From the NCBI RefSeq assembly GCF_002105535.1, contig NZ_CP015848.1:744907-808906 (forward strand): a stretch of DNA of 64,000 bases, read 5' to 3'. Positions 55,033 through 64,000 of this stretch are shown one piece after another. The notes under the pieces are model-generated. The model was not told where the DNA came from and made no database searches. It saw nothing but the letters and a program-made list of their open reading frames with translations. The position numbers were made by a program, and so were the translations under genes. Position 1 is the stretch's first letter. Every line of letters starts with the position of its first letter. The DNA comes from Magnetospirillum sp. ME-1. GTDB lineage: Bacteria; Pseudomonadota; Alphaproteobacteria; Rhodospirillales; Magnetospirillaceae.

Positions 55033-55061
55033 GGCGGCGGGAGTTCGCTTCTCCCGCCGCC
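55033..55061. terminator. Hairpin between monomeric IDH and icd
   Basis: GGCGGCGGGAG (55033-55043) pairs with CTCCCGCCGCC (55051-55061). It lies just past the stop of the monomeric IDH gene on the minus strand. A clear U-run is missing, so it may be a weak terminator or attenuator rather than a full stop. Confidence 0.5.
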
Positions 55062-55072
55062 GCCGAACCGTA

Positions 55073-57304
<2,232 letters not shown>

Positions 57305-57486
57305 TCATCCCTTCGCTGGAAGCCCATGCCTTGGTTCGCCCGTGAAATCCCGCCACGCGGCAAACGCGGGACGATAGCATTCGAGACGCCAAACGCAAGA
57401 CTCAATCCTACTCGTTGGGAGGGGAAACGGGCGGGTAGGCCCCACCCGAAACCCATGAAACACACCGGAATGATGGATTCCCGCCC

Positions 57487-58497
57487 GTGACACTGGGGGA
57501 AATTAGAGCTAGGGTAGCGACCGCAAATTCTCCCGCCACCACCTCGCGAGGCGCCTTGAACCGGCCTACGCTCATCGCCCTGATCGGGCTCGCCGTCGCC
57601 GTCGTCGCCATCGTGCTGGCCATGCTCAGCCAGCGTGACGAAACCAGGGAGATGGTCACCCAGACCCTGCCGCCTCCCGGCGGTGCGTCCCCTGCCGCCG
57701 TGGCCGACGCGAACGAGCCGTCCTTCGACGTGGTGCGCATCGATGCCGGCGGCGACGCGGTCATCGCCGGCCGCGCCAAGCCCGGAGCCCGGGTCACCAT
57801 CATCGACGGCGGCAAGGAACTGGGACAGGTCACCGCCGACCAGCGCGGCGAGTGGGTGTTCCTCCCCTCCGGCCCGCTGCCCCCCGGCTCGCGGGAATTG
57901 AGGCTGAAGGCCGCCAATCCCGACGGCAGCCAGGCCGATTCCGGCGAAACCGTGGTCCTGGTGGTGCCGCCCCGCGGCCAGGGCCCCGCCTTGGCCATCA
58001 AGTCCAACCGCGACGGCAGCAGCCGCATTCTGCAGGGCCCCGCCAACGGCGCCCCGGGCGCGCTGTCGCTGGACATGGCCGATCACGACGACAAGGGCCG
58101 CATGTCGGTCAGCGGCCGTGCCCCGGCCGGGGCCAAGGTCAACGTCTACATGGACAACCGCCTGCTGGGCCGCGCCACCGCCGACGCGGACGGCAACTGG
58201 CGGGTGGGCTCGACCCTGGCGCCGGGCAAGGGCAGCCATACGCTGCGCGCCGATCAGGTGGACGACAAGGGCAAGGTGCTGGCCCGGGTCGAATTCCCGT
58301 GGACCCGGGGCGACACCGCCGCCCCCACCGGCGGCTCGACCGTGACGGTGCTGCAAGGCAATTCGCTGTGGCGCATCGCCCGGCGGCTTTACGGCCAGGG
58401 CGTCGCCTATACGGTGATCTTCGAGGCCAACCGCGACAGCATCAGGAACCCCGACCTCATCTATCCCGGCCAGGTGTTCAGCGTTCCGGCGAAGTAG
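57487..58497 (+). CDS. Membrane-anchored protein with Ig-like repeats and C-terminal LysM
   Basis: A 336-residue protein. TM lies at ~28-48 (TLIALIGLAVAVVAIVLAML). Two Ig/adhesion-type repeats follow: AVIAGRAKPGARVTIIDGGKELGQVTADQRGEW (~70-105) and MSVSGRAPAGAKVNVYMDNRLLGRATADADGNW (~206-238). A C-terminal LysM (~282-335) shows TVLQGNSLWRIARRLYG and NPDLIYPGQVFSVP, so peptidoglycan binding is likely. The start is GTG at 57487 without a clear ribosome site, and a later start is possible. Confidence 0.85.
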   Translation: MTLGEIRARVATANSPATTSRGALNRPTLIALIGLAVAVVAIVLAMLSQRDETREMVTQTLPPPGGASPAAVADANEPSFDVVRIDAGGDAVIAGRAKPGARVTIIDGGKELGQVTADQRGEWVFLPSGPLPPGSRELRLKAANPDGSQADSGETVVLVVPPRGQGPALAIKSNRDGSSRILQGPANGAPGALSLDMADHDDKGRMSVSGRAPAGAKVNVYMDNRLLGRATADADGNWRVGSTLAPGKGSHTLRADQVDDKGKVLARVEFPWTRGDTAAPTGGSTVTVLQGNSLWRIARRLYGQGVAYTVIFEANRDSIRNPDLIYPGQVFSVPAK

Positions 58498-58515
58498 GCC
58501 TGCTCCCAAAGCATT

Positions 58516-58627
58516 CCGTCATGCCCGGACTTGATCCGGACATCCATGGCGCGCCGCCTGTCCCCATGCTTCGGATGACGTTCCCACGACACCGCGTGGA
58601 TCACCGGGACAAGCCCGGTGATGACGA
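58516..58627. repeat. Intergenic hairpin repeat, family A copy 2
   Basis: The left arm is CCGTCATGCCCGGACTTGAT with CCGGACATCCATGG. The right arm is ACCGGGACAAGCCCGGTGAT followed by GACGATG. It matches the copy at 1133-1196 in its GTCATG..CGG-CTTGA-CCGG core but holds extra sequence in the middle. It lies between convergent genes. Confidence 0.75.
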
Positions 58628-58638
58628 TGACGAGGAAT

Positions 58639-59157
58639 TCAGCGTCCCCGGGGCTTCGCCTTGCGCCATTCCGGCCGCACGGCACTTTCGCCCGGACGGG
58701 CGGGGGCCAGCGGCGGACGCACATACATGGCGATCAGTTCCATGTAGGGAATGGCCGGAGCGAGGAAACGGGTCACCGCCGAAACCAGCCGGACCGCCGA
58801 GACCGGCGTGGCGATGGCGAACTCGCCGCCCAGCAGGATGCGCCCCTGGTTGATGCGGAAGCTTCCCCCGCCCAGCACGGAATTGCCGGCATCGACGATG
58901 CGCGCCAGCCCGGCGCGGGCCGCCGGCGATTCCGCCGAGAAGGGCATGGGCCCCAGATCGCCCACCAGCTTGAGCTGGACGGCGGCCGACCCGGCCTGTT
59001 CCAGACGGCCGGCGAAGCGGACGAAGCGGAAGCCGAAATCGAAGGCCACCGGACCATCGCCCAGGGCCAGGGGCGGAGCCTCCGCCCCCTCGAGCACCGC
59101 GTCGATATCCAACGGCAACGACATGCCGCCCAAAGAAAACGCATTCGACTTGGACAT
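58639..59157 (-). CDS. Hypothetical protein
   Basis: A 172-residue protein, mostly beta-rich: FDFGFRFVRFAGRLEQAG, AVQLKLVGDLGPMPFSAES, GSFRINQGRILLGGEFAIATPVSA. A basic tail ends PEWRKAKPRGR. It has no signal peptide. I do not recognise the family; the size and two-layer pattern recall small chaperone-like folds, but that is speculation. The ATG at 59157 is preceded by GAGGATCGGG. The frame is open far upstream antisense to psd, which is a shadow. Confidence 0.7.
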   Translation of the reverse strand: MSKSNAFSLGGMSLPLDIDAVLEGAEAPPLALGDGPVAFDFGFRFVRFAGRLEQAGSAAVQLKLVGDLGPMPFSAESPAARAGLARIVDAGNSVLGGGSFRINQGRILLGGEFAIATPVSAVRLVSAVTRFLAPAIPYMELIAMYVRPPLAPARPGESAVRPEWRKAKPRGR

Positions 59158-59313
59158 GCCGATGCCGCCCGATCCTCGACGAAATTCATGGTAGGAACTT
59201 GAGTTCCTCCACACTAGTATCATGCCGCCGACCGGGATGAAAATCCAAAAGGCCGGCCTTAGACAAGGACATCGCCCCGACCAAAGGAGGGGGCGGCCAT
59301 TGGGAGGTGACGC

Positions 59314-60021
59314 GTGCAGGCTCAGCAGATTTCCCTGACCAAGTATCTCTGGTTCCCCATCAACCGCGAGGGATGGCCCTTCGTCGGCCTGTTCGCGCTG
59401 GGAGCCCTGCTGCTGGGCCAGGTCTGGGGGCCGCTGGGCTGGGTCGGCGCGCTGCTCACCTGCTGGTGCGCCTGGTTCTTCCGCGACCCCGACCGCGTCA
59501 CGCCCACCCGCGACGGCCTGGTGATCAGCCCCGCCGACGGCGTGGTGCAGATGGTGGGCATGGCGGCCCCGCCGCCGGAACTGGAGATGGGCGATGCGCC
59601 GCGCATGCGCATTTCGGTGTTCATGAGCCTGTTCTCGGTCCACATCAACCGCTGCCCGGTGGACGGCACCGTCGTCAAGTGCTCGTACCGCCCCGGCAAG
59701 TTCCTCGACGCCTCCCTGGACAAGGCCAGCGCCGACAACGAGCGCATGAGCGTGCGCATGAGCCGCGCCGACGGCCGCGAGGTCGCCTTCGTGCAGATCG
59801 CCGGACTGGTGGCGCGCCGCATCAAGTGCGACCTGAAGGAAGGCCAGCAGGTCCGGGCCGGCCAGCGCTTCGGCCTGATCCGCTTCGGCTCGCGCGTCGA
59901 CGTCTACCTGCCCGACGGCGTCCAGCCGCTGGTCAGCCTGGGGCAAAGCATCATCGCCGGCGAGACCGTGCTGGCCGATCTCGACTCCGCCGAAGCCCAG
60001 CGGGAGGGAGCCATCCGCTGA
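59314..60021 (+). CDS. psd: Phosphatidylserine decarboxylase proenzyme
   Basis: Makes phosphatidylethanolamine. The 235-residue proenzyme has an N-terminal hydrophobic region (~20-50). RNP-like motifs follow: [29 protein letters not shown]. The self-cleavage site is Gly-Ser in [15 protein letters not shown] (~190), giving the pyruvoyl group. This is the short alpha-proteobacterial type. The start is GTG at 59314 with GGGAGG upstream. It overlaps pssA by 3 bp. Confidence 0.95.
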   Translation: MQAQQISLTKYLWFPINREGWPFVGLFALGALLLGQVWGPLGWVGALLTCWCAWFFRDPDRVTPTRDGLVISPADGVVQMVGMAAPPPELEMGDAPRMRISVFMSLFSVHINRCPVDGTVVKCSYRPGKFLDASLDKASADNERMSVRMSRADGREVAFVQIAGLVARRIKCDLKEGQQVRAGQRFGLIRFGSRVDVYLPDGVQPLVSLGQSIIAGETVLADLDSAEAQREGAIR

Positions 60022-60815
60022 TGTTCCGCCCCAAGCGCCCGCCCCGCATCAAGGGGCTGTCCATCAACAAGCTGATTCCCAACATCCTCACCATGCTGGC
60101 GCTGTGCGCCGGGCTGACGTCCATCCGCTTCGCCGTTCACGGCATGTGGAAGGAAGCGGTGATCTCCACCGTGCTGGCCGCCATCCTGGACGGCCTCGAC
60201 GGCCGGGTGGCGCGCCTGCTGCAGGGCACGTCCAAGTTCGGCGCCGAACTGGATTCCCTTTCGGATTTCGTCAGCTTCGGCGTGGCGCCGGCCATGGTGC
60301 TGTATTTCTGGACCATGCAGGGCGCCGGCGGCTTCGGCTGGGCGCTGGTGCTGCTGTTCTCGGTGTGCTGCGCGCTGCGTCTGGCCCGCTTCAACACCAT
60401 GATCGGCGAGCCCGACCTGCCGCCCTACGCCTACAATTTCTTCACCGGCGTCCCCGCCCCGGCGGCGGCCGGCATCGTCCTGATGCCGCTGGTGTTCACC
60501 ATCCAGTTCGGCGCCGGCTTCTTCGACCAGCCGGCGGTGGTCTCGGTGTTCCTGCTGGGCGTGTCGTTCCTGATGGTCAGCAAGATCCCCACCTTCTCGT
60601 TCAAGAAGGTCCGCGTGCCCCACAAATGGGTGCTGCCCATCCTGCTGGTCATCGGCCTGGCCGCCGCCTTCCTGGTCACCGAGCCGTGGCTGACCCTGTC
60701 CGTGCTGGGCACGGCCTATCTCGGCATGATCCCGCTCAGCCTGCGCTCCTTCGCCCGTCTCAAGGCCCAGGCCGAATCCGCCCCCCCCGACGAACCGGCT
60801 ACGACTTCCGCGTAA
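60021..60815 (+). CDS. pssA: CDP-diacylglycerol--serine O-phosphatidyltransferase
   Basis: Makes phosphatidylserine, the substrate of Psd, so the pair forms the PE pathway. It is a 264-residue membrane protein with about seven TM helices. The CDP-alcohol transferase motif is DGLDGRVARLLQGTSKFGAELDSLSD (~55-80). The C-terminus is hydrophilic. The ATG overlaps the psd stop (TGATG). Confidence 0.95.
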   Translation: MFRPKRPPRIKGLSINKLIPNILTMLALCAGLTSIRFAVHGMWKEAVISTVLAAILDGLDGRVARLLQGTSKFGAELDSLSDFVSFGVAPAMVLYFWTMQGAGGFGWALVLLFSVCCALRLARFNTMIGEPDLPPYAYNFFTGVPAPAAAGIVLMPLVFTIQFGAGFFDQPAVVSVFLLGVSFLMVSKIPTFSFKKVRVPHKWVLPILLVIGLAAAFLVTEPWLTLSVLGTAYLGMIPLSLRSFARLKAQAESAPPDEPATTSA

Positions 60816-60950
60816 CAGCGTTGCTTTTCTGCAACACTCAGCCGGGATAGCGCTGCAGTGCGGCGAGCCGGCCTTGTCGCCCCCAGCCCCCGGCTGTACA
60901 TATGGGGGCAGATTCTCAACGCCTCGCACCCCTTTGGGAAGGTAAAAACC

Positions 60951-61982
60951 ATGCGCAGCATCAAGTCCCTCCTCGCCGCGGCCGTCGTCGCCGGCACTCT
61001 GGCCCCGGTGGCCGCCCAGGCCCAGTGGTATGTGGGCCTCGACGCCGGCGCCCAGTTCCTGCAGGATTCCAAGAACAGCGGAACCGGCGTCTCCGGCCTC
61101 AAGTCCGAGTCCGATGTGGGCTGGCTGACCCAGGGCGTGGTGGGCTACGGCTTCGGCCAGTGGCGCGTGGAAGGCGAGCTGTCCTACCGCGACAGCGGCA
61201 TCAGCAAGGTCGGCGGCGCCACCGGCAGCGGCAGCACCACCGCGCTGGCCCCGATGATCAACGGCGTCTACGAGTTCCTGCCCCAGTCCAAGTGGCATCC
61301 CTTCGTCGGCCTGGGTGTCGGTACCGCCTATGTGGACGCCGGCAAGGTCAAGAAGAACGGCGCCGACGCCTATAACGGCAGCGACTGGCAGTTCGCCTAT
61401 CAGGGCTTCGCCGGCGTGGGCTACGACCTCACCGACAACGTCGAGCTGAAGGCCCAGTACCGCTACTTCGCCACCCTGGACTACGAGACCAAGACCGCCG
61501 CCGGCGTGAAGACCGAGTCCGAGTATCGCGACCACGGCGTGCTGCTGGGCTTCGTCTACAAGTTCAACGCCCCCAAGGCCGCTCCGGCCCCGGCCCCGGC
61601 TCCCGTCGCCGCCCCGGCTCCGGCCCCGGCGCCCAAGCCCATGGCCCAGGTGCAGAAGAACTACATCGTGTTCTTCGACTTCGACAAGGCCGCCATCACC
61701 CCGGAAGCCGCCCGCGTCCTGCAGCAGGCCGCCGCCGCCGCCAAGTCGGCCGGCTCGGCCCGTATCGACCTGTCGGCCCACACCGACCTGTCGGGCAGCG
61801 CCAAGTACAACCAGGCCCTGTCCGAGAAGCGCGGCGCCGCCGTCAAGGCGCAGCTGGCCCAGCTCGGCATCCCCGCCGACCAGATCGTCGTGGTCGCCAA
61901 GGGCAAGTCGTCGCCCATGGTCCCGACCCCCGACGGCGTGCGCGAGCCGCAGAACCGCCGCGTGGAGATCGTCCTGCCCTAA
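60951..61982 (+). CDS. OmpA-family outer-membrane beta-barrel protein
   Basis: A 343-residue envelope protein. The signal peptide (~1-24) ends APVAAQAQ. An eight-stranded barrel of OmpA/Omp25 type (~25-200) shows GYGFGQWRVEGELSYRDSG and YFATLDYETKTAAGVKTESEYRD. An Ala/Pro hinge (~205-225) follows, then an OmpA C-domain binding peptidoglycan (~232-343) with FFDFDKAAITPEAARVLQQAA and EKRGAAVKAQLAQLGI, ending EPQNRRVEIVLP. GGGAAGG precedes the ATG. A terminator follows. Confidence 0.93.
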   Translation: MRSIKSLLAAAVVAGTLAPVAAQAQWYVGLDAGAQFLQDSKNSGTGVSGLKSESDVGWLTQGVVGYGFGQWRVEGELSYRDSGISKVGGATGSGSTTALAPMINGVYEFLPQSKWHPFVGLGVGTAYVDAGKVKKNGADAYNGSDWQFAYQGFAGVGYDLTDNVELKAQYRYFATLDYETKTAAGVKTESEYRDHGVLLGFVYKFNAPKAAPAPAPAPVAAPAPAPAPKPMAQVQKNYIVFFDFDKAAITPEAARVLQQAAAAAKSAGSARIDLSAHTDLSGSAKYNQALSEKRGAAVKAQLAQLGIPADQIVVVAKGKSSPMVPTPDGVREPQNRRVEIVLP

Positions 61983-62006
61983 TCGGCGGCGTCGAGACAG
62001 TTCCAG

Positions 62007-62036
62007 AAGGGCTCGGCCGCAAGGCCGGGCCCTTTT
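62007..62036 (+). terminator. Terminator after OmpA-family gene
   Basis: AAGGGCTCGGCC (62007-62018) pairs with GGCCGGGCCCTT (62023-62034) with one mismatch, followed by TTTT. Confidence 0.8.
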
Positions 62037-62099
62037 CGATTCACAATCCCGTCTTGGACGGCTATTAAGATTCCAGATGTTTGCCGAGGATTCCTGCCC

Positions 62100-62618
62100 A
62101 TGATCATCCGTTCGCTCGTCATCGCCGCCGCCGTGTTCGCGTCCACCGGCGCGGCCCTCGCCGCCGACACCACCAAGCGCCTGGGCAAGTTCGGCGAGTG
62201 GGAGGCCTTCTCCTACACCGAAGGCAAGGCCGCCACCTGCTACCTGGCCGCCACCGCCGGCAAGGTCACCGGCGGCGAGAAGGGCAAGCCCACCACCACC
62301 TACCTGATCGTCACCCACCGCCCCAGCGCCAAGAGCAGCGACGAGGTCAGCATCAACGGCGTCTACGGCTTCAAGAAGGACTCCAAGGTCGAGTTGCAGG
62401 TGGGCGCCATGAAGCACTCGCTGTTCACCAAGGGTGACCGCGCCTGGGCCGACGATGCCAAGGCCGACAAGGCCATCGTCACCTCCCTTCAGAAGGGCAA
62501 GGAAGCCATCCTGCACGCCAGCCCGGCCAAGGGAGGCGACGTGGCCGCCGCCTTCCCGCTGTCGGGCTTCTCCGACGCGCTGTCCGCCGCCGACAAGGCC
62601 TGCGGCATCAAGCGGTAG
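62100..62618 (+). CDS. Exported IalB-like (invasion-associated locus B) family protein
   Basis: A 172-residue protein. Signal peptide ~1-22 (ASTGAALAAD). The mature part shows KFGEWEAFSYTEGKAATCYLAA, YLIVTHRPSAKSSDEVSINGVYGFKKDSKVELQVG and HSLFTKGDRAWADDAKADKAIVTSLQKGKEAIL. This resembles the alphaproteobacterial IalB family of periplasmic proteins. Two Cys (in TCYLA and KACGIK) may form a disulfide. Function in this organism is unknown; the family name does not imply virulence. Confidence 0.75.
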   Translation: MIIRSLVIAAAVFASTGAALAADTTKRLGKFGEWEAFSYTEGKAATCYLAATAGKVTGGEKGKPTTTYLIVTHRPSAKSSDEVSINGVYGFKKDSKVELQVGAMKHSLFTKGDRAWADDAKADKAIVTSLQKGKEAILHASPAKGGDVAAAFPLSGFSDALSAADKACGIKR

Positions 62619-62625
62619 GGATCTA

Positions 62626-62742
62626 CGGGGCTTCCGCCCCGTCCCCCGATCGGGAGGCATGCCTCCCGAACCCTCTCTTTTATTGATAATCAAAAGGGTG
62701 GTCTGGAGGCATCGCCTCCAGGCGGGCTTGGGCGGCAGCCCA
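62626..62742. other. Cluster of small hairpins between convergent genes
   Basis: Successive perfect stems: GGGGC/GCCCC (62627-62640), CGGGAGGCATGCCTCCCG (62651-62668), and CTGGAGGC-ATC-GCCTCCAG (62703-62721). The middle one is followed by CTCTCTTTT, which can serve as a plus-strand terminator. Confidence 0.6.
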
Positions 62743-62747
62743 ATTCA

Positions 62748-63311
62748 TCAGACCCGCCCCCGCCACGGCACGAAGGCCGGCACCTGGGTCCGATAGGCGG
62801 CGTAATCCTCGCCGTAACGGGCCAGCAGGCGCCGCTCCTCGCAATACGTCCCGATCAGCAGATAGACGCTGCCCCAGATGGCCGTGGCAAGCCCCAGGGG
62901 CGAGAGCGCCGCGCCCCACAGGATCAGGAAGGCCCCGGCATAGAGGGGATGGCGCACCCAGGCATGGGGGCCGTCCAGGCGCAGGCCTTCGTCCTCCGGC
63001 TGGCCGGGATGGCGCAACTGGCTCAATCCCCCCAGGCGACCCAGGTCGTAATAGCGGGCCGACAGCAGCATCACCACCCAGCCGGCCACGTGCACGGTGC
63101 CCAGCCCCAGCCTCGCCCAAAGCGGCAGGTCGAAGGCGGGCTCTCCCCCCAACGCCCGGGCTCCCACTCCCCCCACGGCCAGAAAGGCGGCGACGGCGAT
63201 GACATTGTATACAATCCGCGACCAGCGCCCGGCGAGACGCCGCCCGGCCAGCCCGCTGTGGGACAGGCCGAAGGCGGCCCAGGCCAGCAGATAGGCGAGG
63301 TGGCCGCTCAT
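62748..63311 (-). CDS. Integral membrane methyltransferase-like protein (isoprenylcysteine methyltransferase / NnrU-related)
   Basis: A 187-residue protein with about five TM helices. The C-terminal motif [21 protein letters not shown] and [29 protein letters not shown] is the PEMT/ICMT-type SAM site (RHPxY...EE). The substrate is unknown; relatives methylate lipids, prenylcysteine or thiols. Its ATG overlaps the tgt stop (ATGA), so it is coupled to tgt. Confidence 0.85.
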   Translation of the reverse strand: MSGHLAYLLAWAAFGLSHSGLAGRRLAGRWSRIVYNVIAVAAFLAVGGVGARALGGEPAFDLPLWARLGLGTVHVAGWVVMLLSARYYDLGRLGGLSQLRHPGQPEDEGLRLDGPHAWVRHPLYAGAFLILWGAALSPLGLATAIWGSVYLLIGTYCEERRLLARYGEDYAAYRTQVPAFVPWRGRV

Positions 63312-64000
63312 AGGGGCGGAATGTCCCCCATCTCTTCCAGTGCCGCCGCGTCGGCCGCGAATTGGGCGAAACGCCCCTCGGCGATGGCCGCGCGCAATCC
63401 GGCCATCAGGGTCTGATAGGCCTGGATGTTGTGCCAGGTCAGCAGCATGGGCCCTAAAATCTCCTCGGACCGGATCAGGTGGTGGAGATAGGCTCGGCTG
63501 TGGTCGCGGCAGGCCGGGCAGGGGCAGCCCTCTTCCAGCGGCCGGGAATCGTCCTGGTGCCGGGCGTTCCTCAAGTTCACCGTGCCGCGCCGGGTGAAGG
63601 CCTGGGCGGTGCGGCCGGAACGCGTCGGCATGACGCAGTCGAACATGTCGATGCCGCGCCCCACCGCGCCGATGATGTCGGACGGGCGGCCCACGCCCAT
63701 CAGGTAGCGGGGCTTGTCCCTGGGCAGCAGCGGCGTGGTGACGTCGAGGGTGGCGAACATGGCCTCCTGTCCCTCGCCCACCGCCAGGCCGCCCACGGCA
63801 TAGCCCTCGAAGCCGATCTCCAGCAGGGCCTTGGCGGATTCGGCCCGCAGATCCGGGTAAACGCCACCCTGGACGATGCCGAACAGGCCATAACCCGGAC
63901 GCGCCACGAAGGCCTCCTTGGAGCGGCGCGCCCAGCGCATGGACAGGCGCATGCTCTCGTCCGCCTGTTCGTGGGTGGCGGGAAAGGGCGTGCATTCGTC
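63308..64000 (-). CDS. tgt: Queuine/preQ1 tRNA-ribosyltransferase, C-terminal part (cut by window edge)
   Basis: Inserts preQ1 at the wobble guanine of GUN-anticodon tRNAs. The visible ~230 residues start at [12 protein letters not shown], so the N-terminus lies outside. They include [33 protein letters not shown] and the nucleophile Asp in [13 protein letters not shown]. The zinc site is [17 protein letters not shown]. The last codon overlaps the start of the methyltransferase-like gene. Confidence 0.96.
   Translation of the reverse strand, partial: DECTPFPATHEQADESMRLSMRWARRSKEAFVARPGYGLFGIVQGGVYPDLRAESAKALLEIGFEGYAVGGLAVGEGQEAMFATLDVTTPLLPRDKPRYLMGVGRPSDIIGAVGRGIDMFDCVMPTRSGRTAQAFTRRGTVNLRNARHQDDSRPLEEGCPCPACRDHSRAYLHHLIRSEEILGPMLLTWHNIQAYQTLMAGLRAAIAEGRFAQFAADAAALEEMGDIPPL

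Noticed and set aside
59904-62693. 929-residue minus-strand open frame opposite pssA and the OmpA gene
   Set aside because: Antisense shadow; the plus-strand genes have clear domains, ribosome sites and terminators.

Overview
The window is chromosomal DNA of a very GC-rich, motile alphaproteobacterium. A Magnetospirillum-like member of the Rhodospirillales is my best guess. That rests on the sigma-54/FlbD style flagellar cluster, the CckA kinase, alphaproteobacterial LexA- and CtrA-type boxes, and anaerobic ubiquinone genes; the genus is an inference. No magnetosome, phage, IS or CRISPR genes are visible.

Layout. 1-3.5 kb (minus): corrin methyltransferases (cobA partial, cobM) and lower glycolysis (pgk, gap). 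3.8-8.0 kb (plus): an exported parvulin isomerase, then argJ, a GNAT-Nudix fusion, a MoCF-domain protein and a small membrane protein. 8.1-26 kb (plus): a large flagellar block (fliK, flgD, an oversized flgE, fliF, fliG, fliH, fliN, flbD, flhA, flhF, flhG, a second FliK-like gene, a membrane DnaJ-SH3 protein). It opens with a good sigma-54 promoter match and encodes the sigma-54 activator FlbD. 26-31 kb: a receiver/cyclic-nucleotide-binding protein, divergent ubiTUV for oxygen-independent ubiquinone synthesis behind a perfect FNR/FixK-type palindrome, a conserved unknown protein and tRNA-Ala(CGC).

31.4-40 kb (minus): a tightly packed six-gene signalling operon: REC-LuxR regulator, CHASE/PAS histidine kinase, REC-HDOD, REC with a degenerate HD-GYP, PhnD-like binding protein, and a second PAS histidine kinase. 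Divergent from it, 40.07-44.40 kb, lies the most unusual object here. It is a 1443-residue protein built almost wholly of an octapeptide repeat, Leu-[Ser/Thr]-x-Thr-Gln-[Val/Ile/Leu]-x-[Gly/Ala]. From 40307 to 44386 the repeat keeps exact 24-bp phase for 170 units. A large dyad lies between the two divergent transcripts.

44.6-53.7 kb: recA with an SOS box, then cckA, flhB, fliR, fliQ, fliE, flgC, flgB on the minus strand. Divergent on the plus strand are an FlhB C-domain homologue, an unknown helical protein, fliO, fliP and an unannotated 43-residue gene. The shared regulatory region holds CtrA-type boxes, which fits with cckA being in the same cluster. 53.7-64 kb: two non-homologous NADP isocitrate dehydrogenases side by side, a LysM protein, psd-pssA phospholipid genes, an OmpA-type porin, an IalB-like exported protein, a membrane methyltransferase and tgt (partial).

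Two families of hairpin intergenic repeats (two and three copies) punctuate the window.
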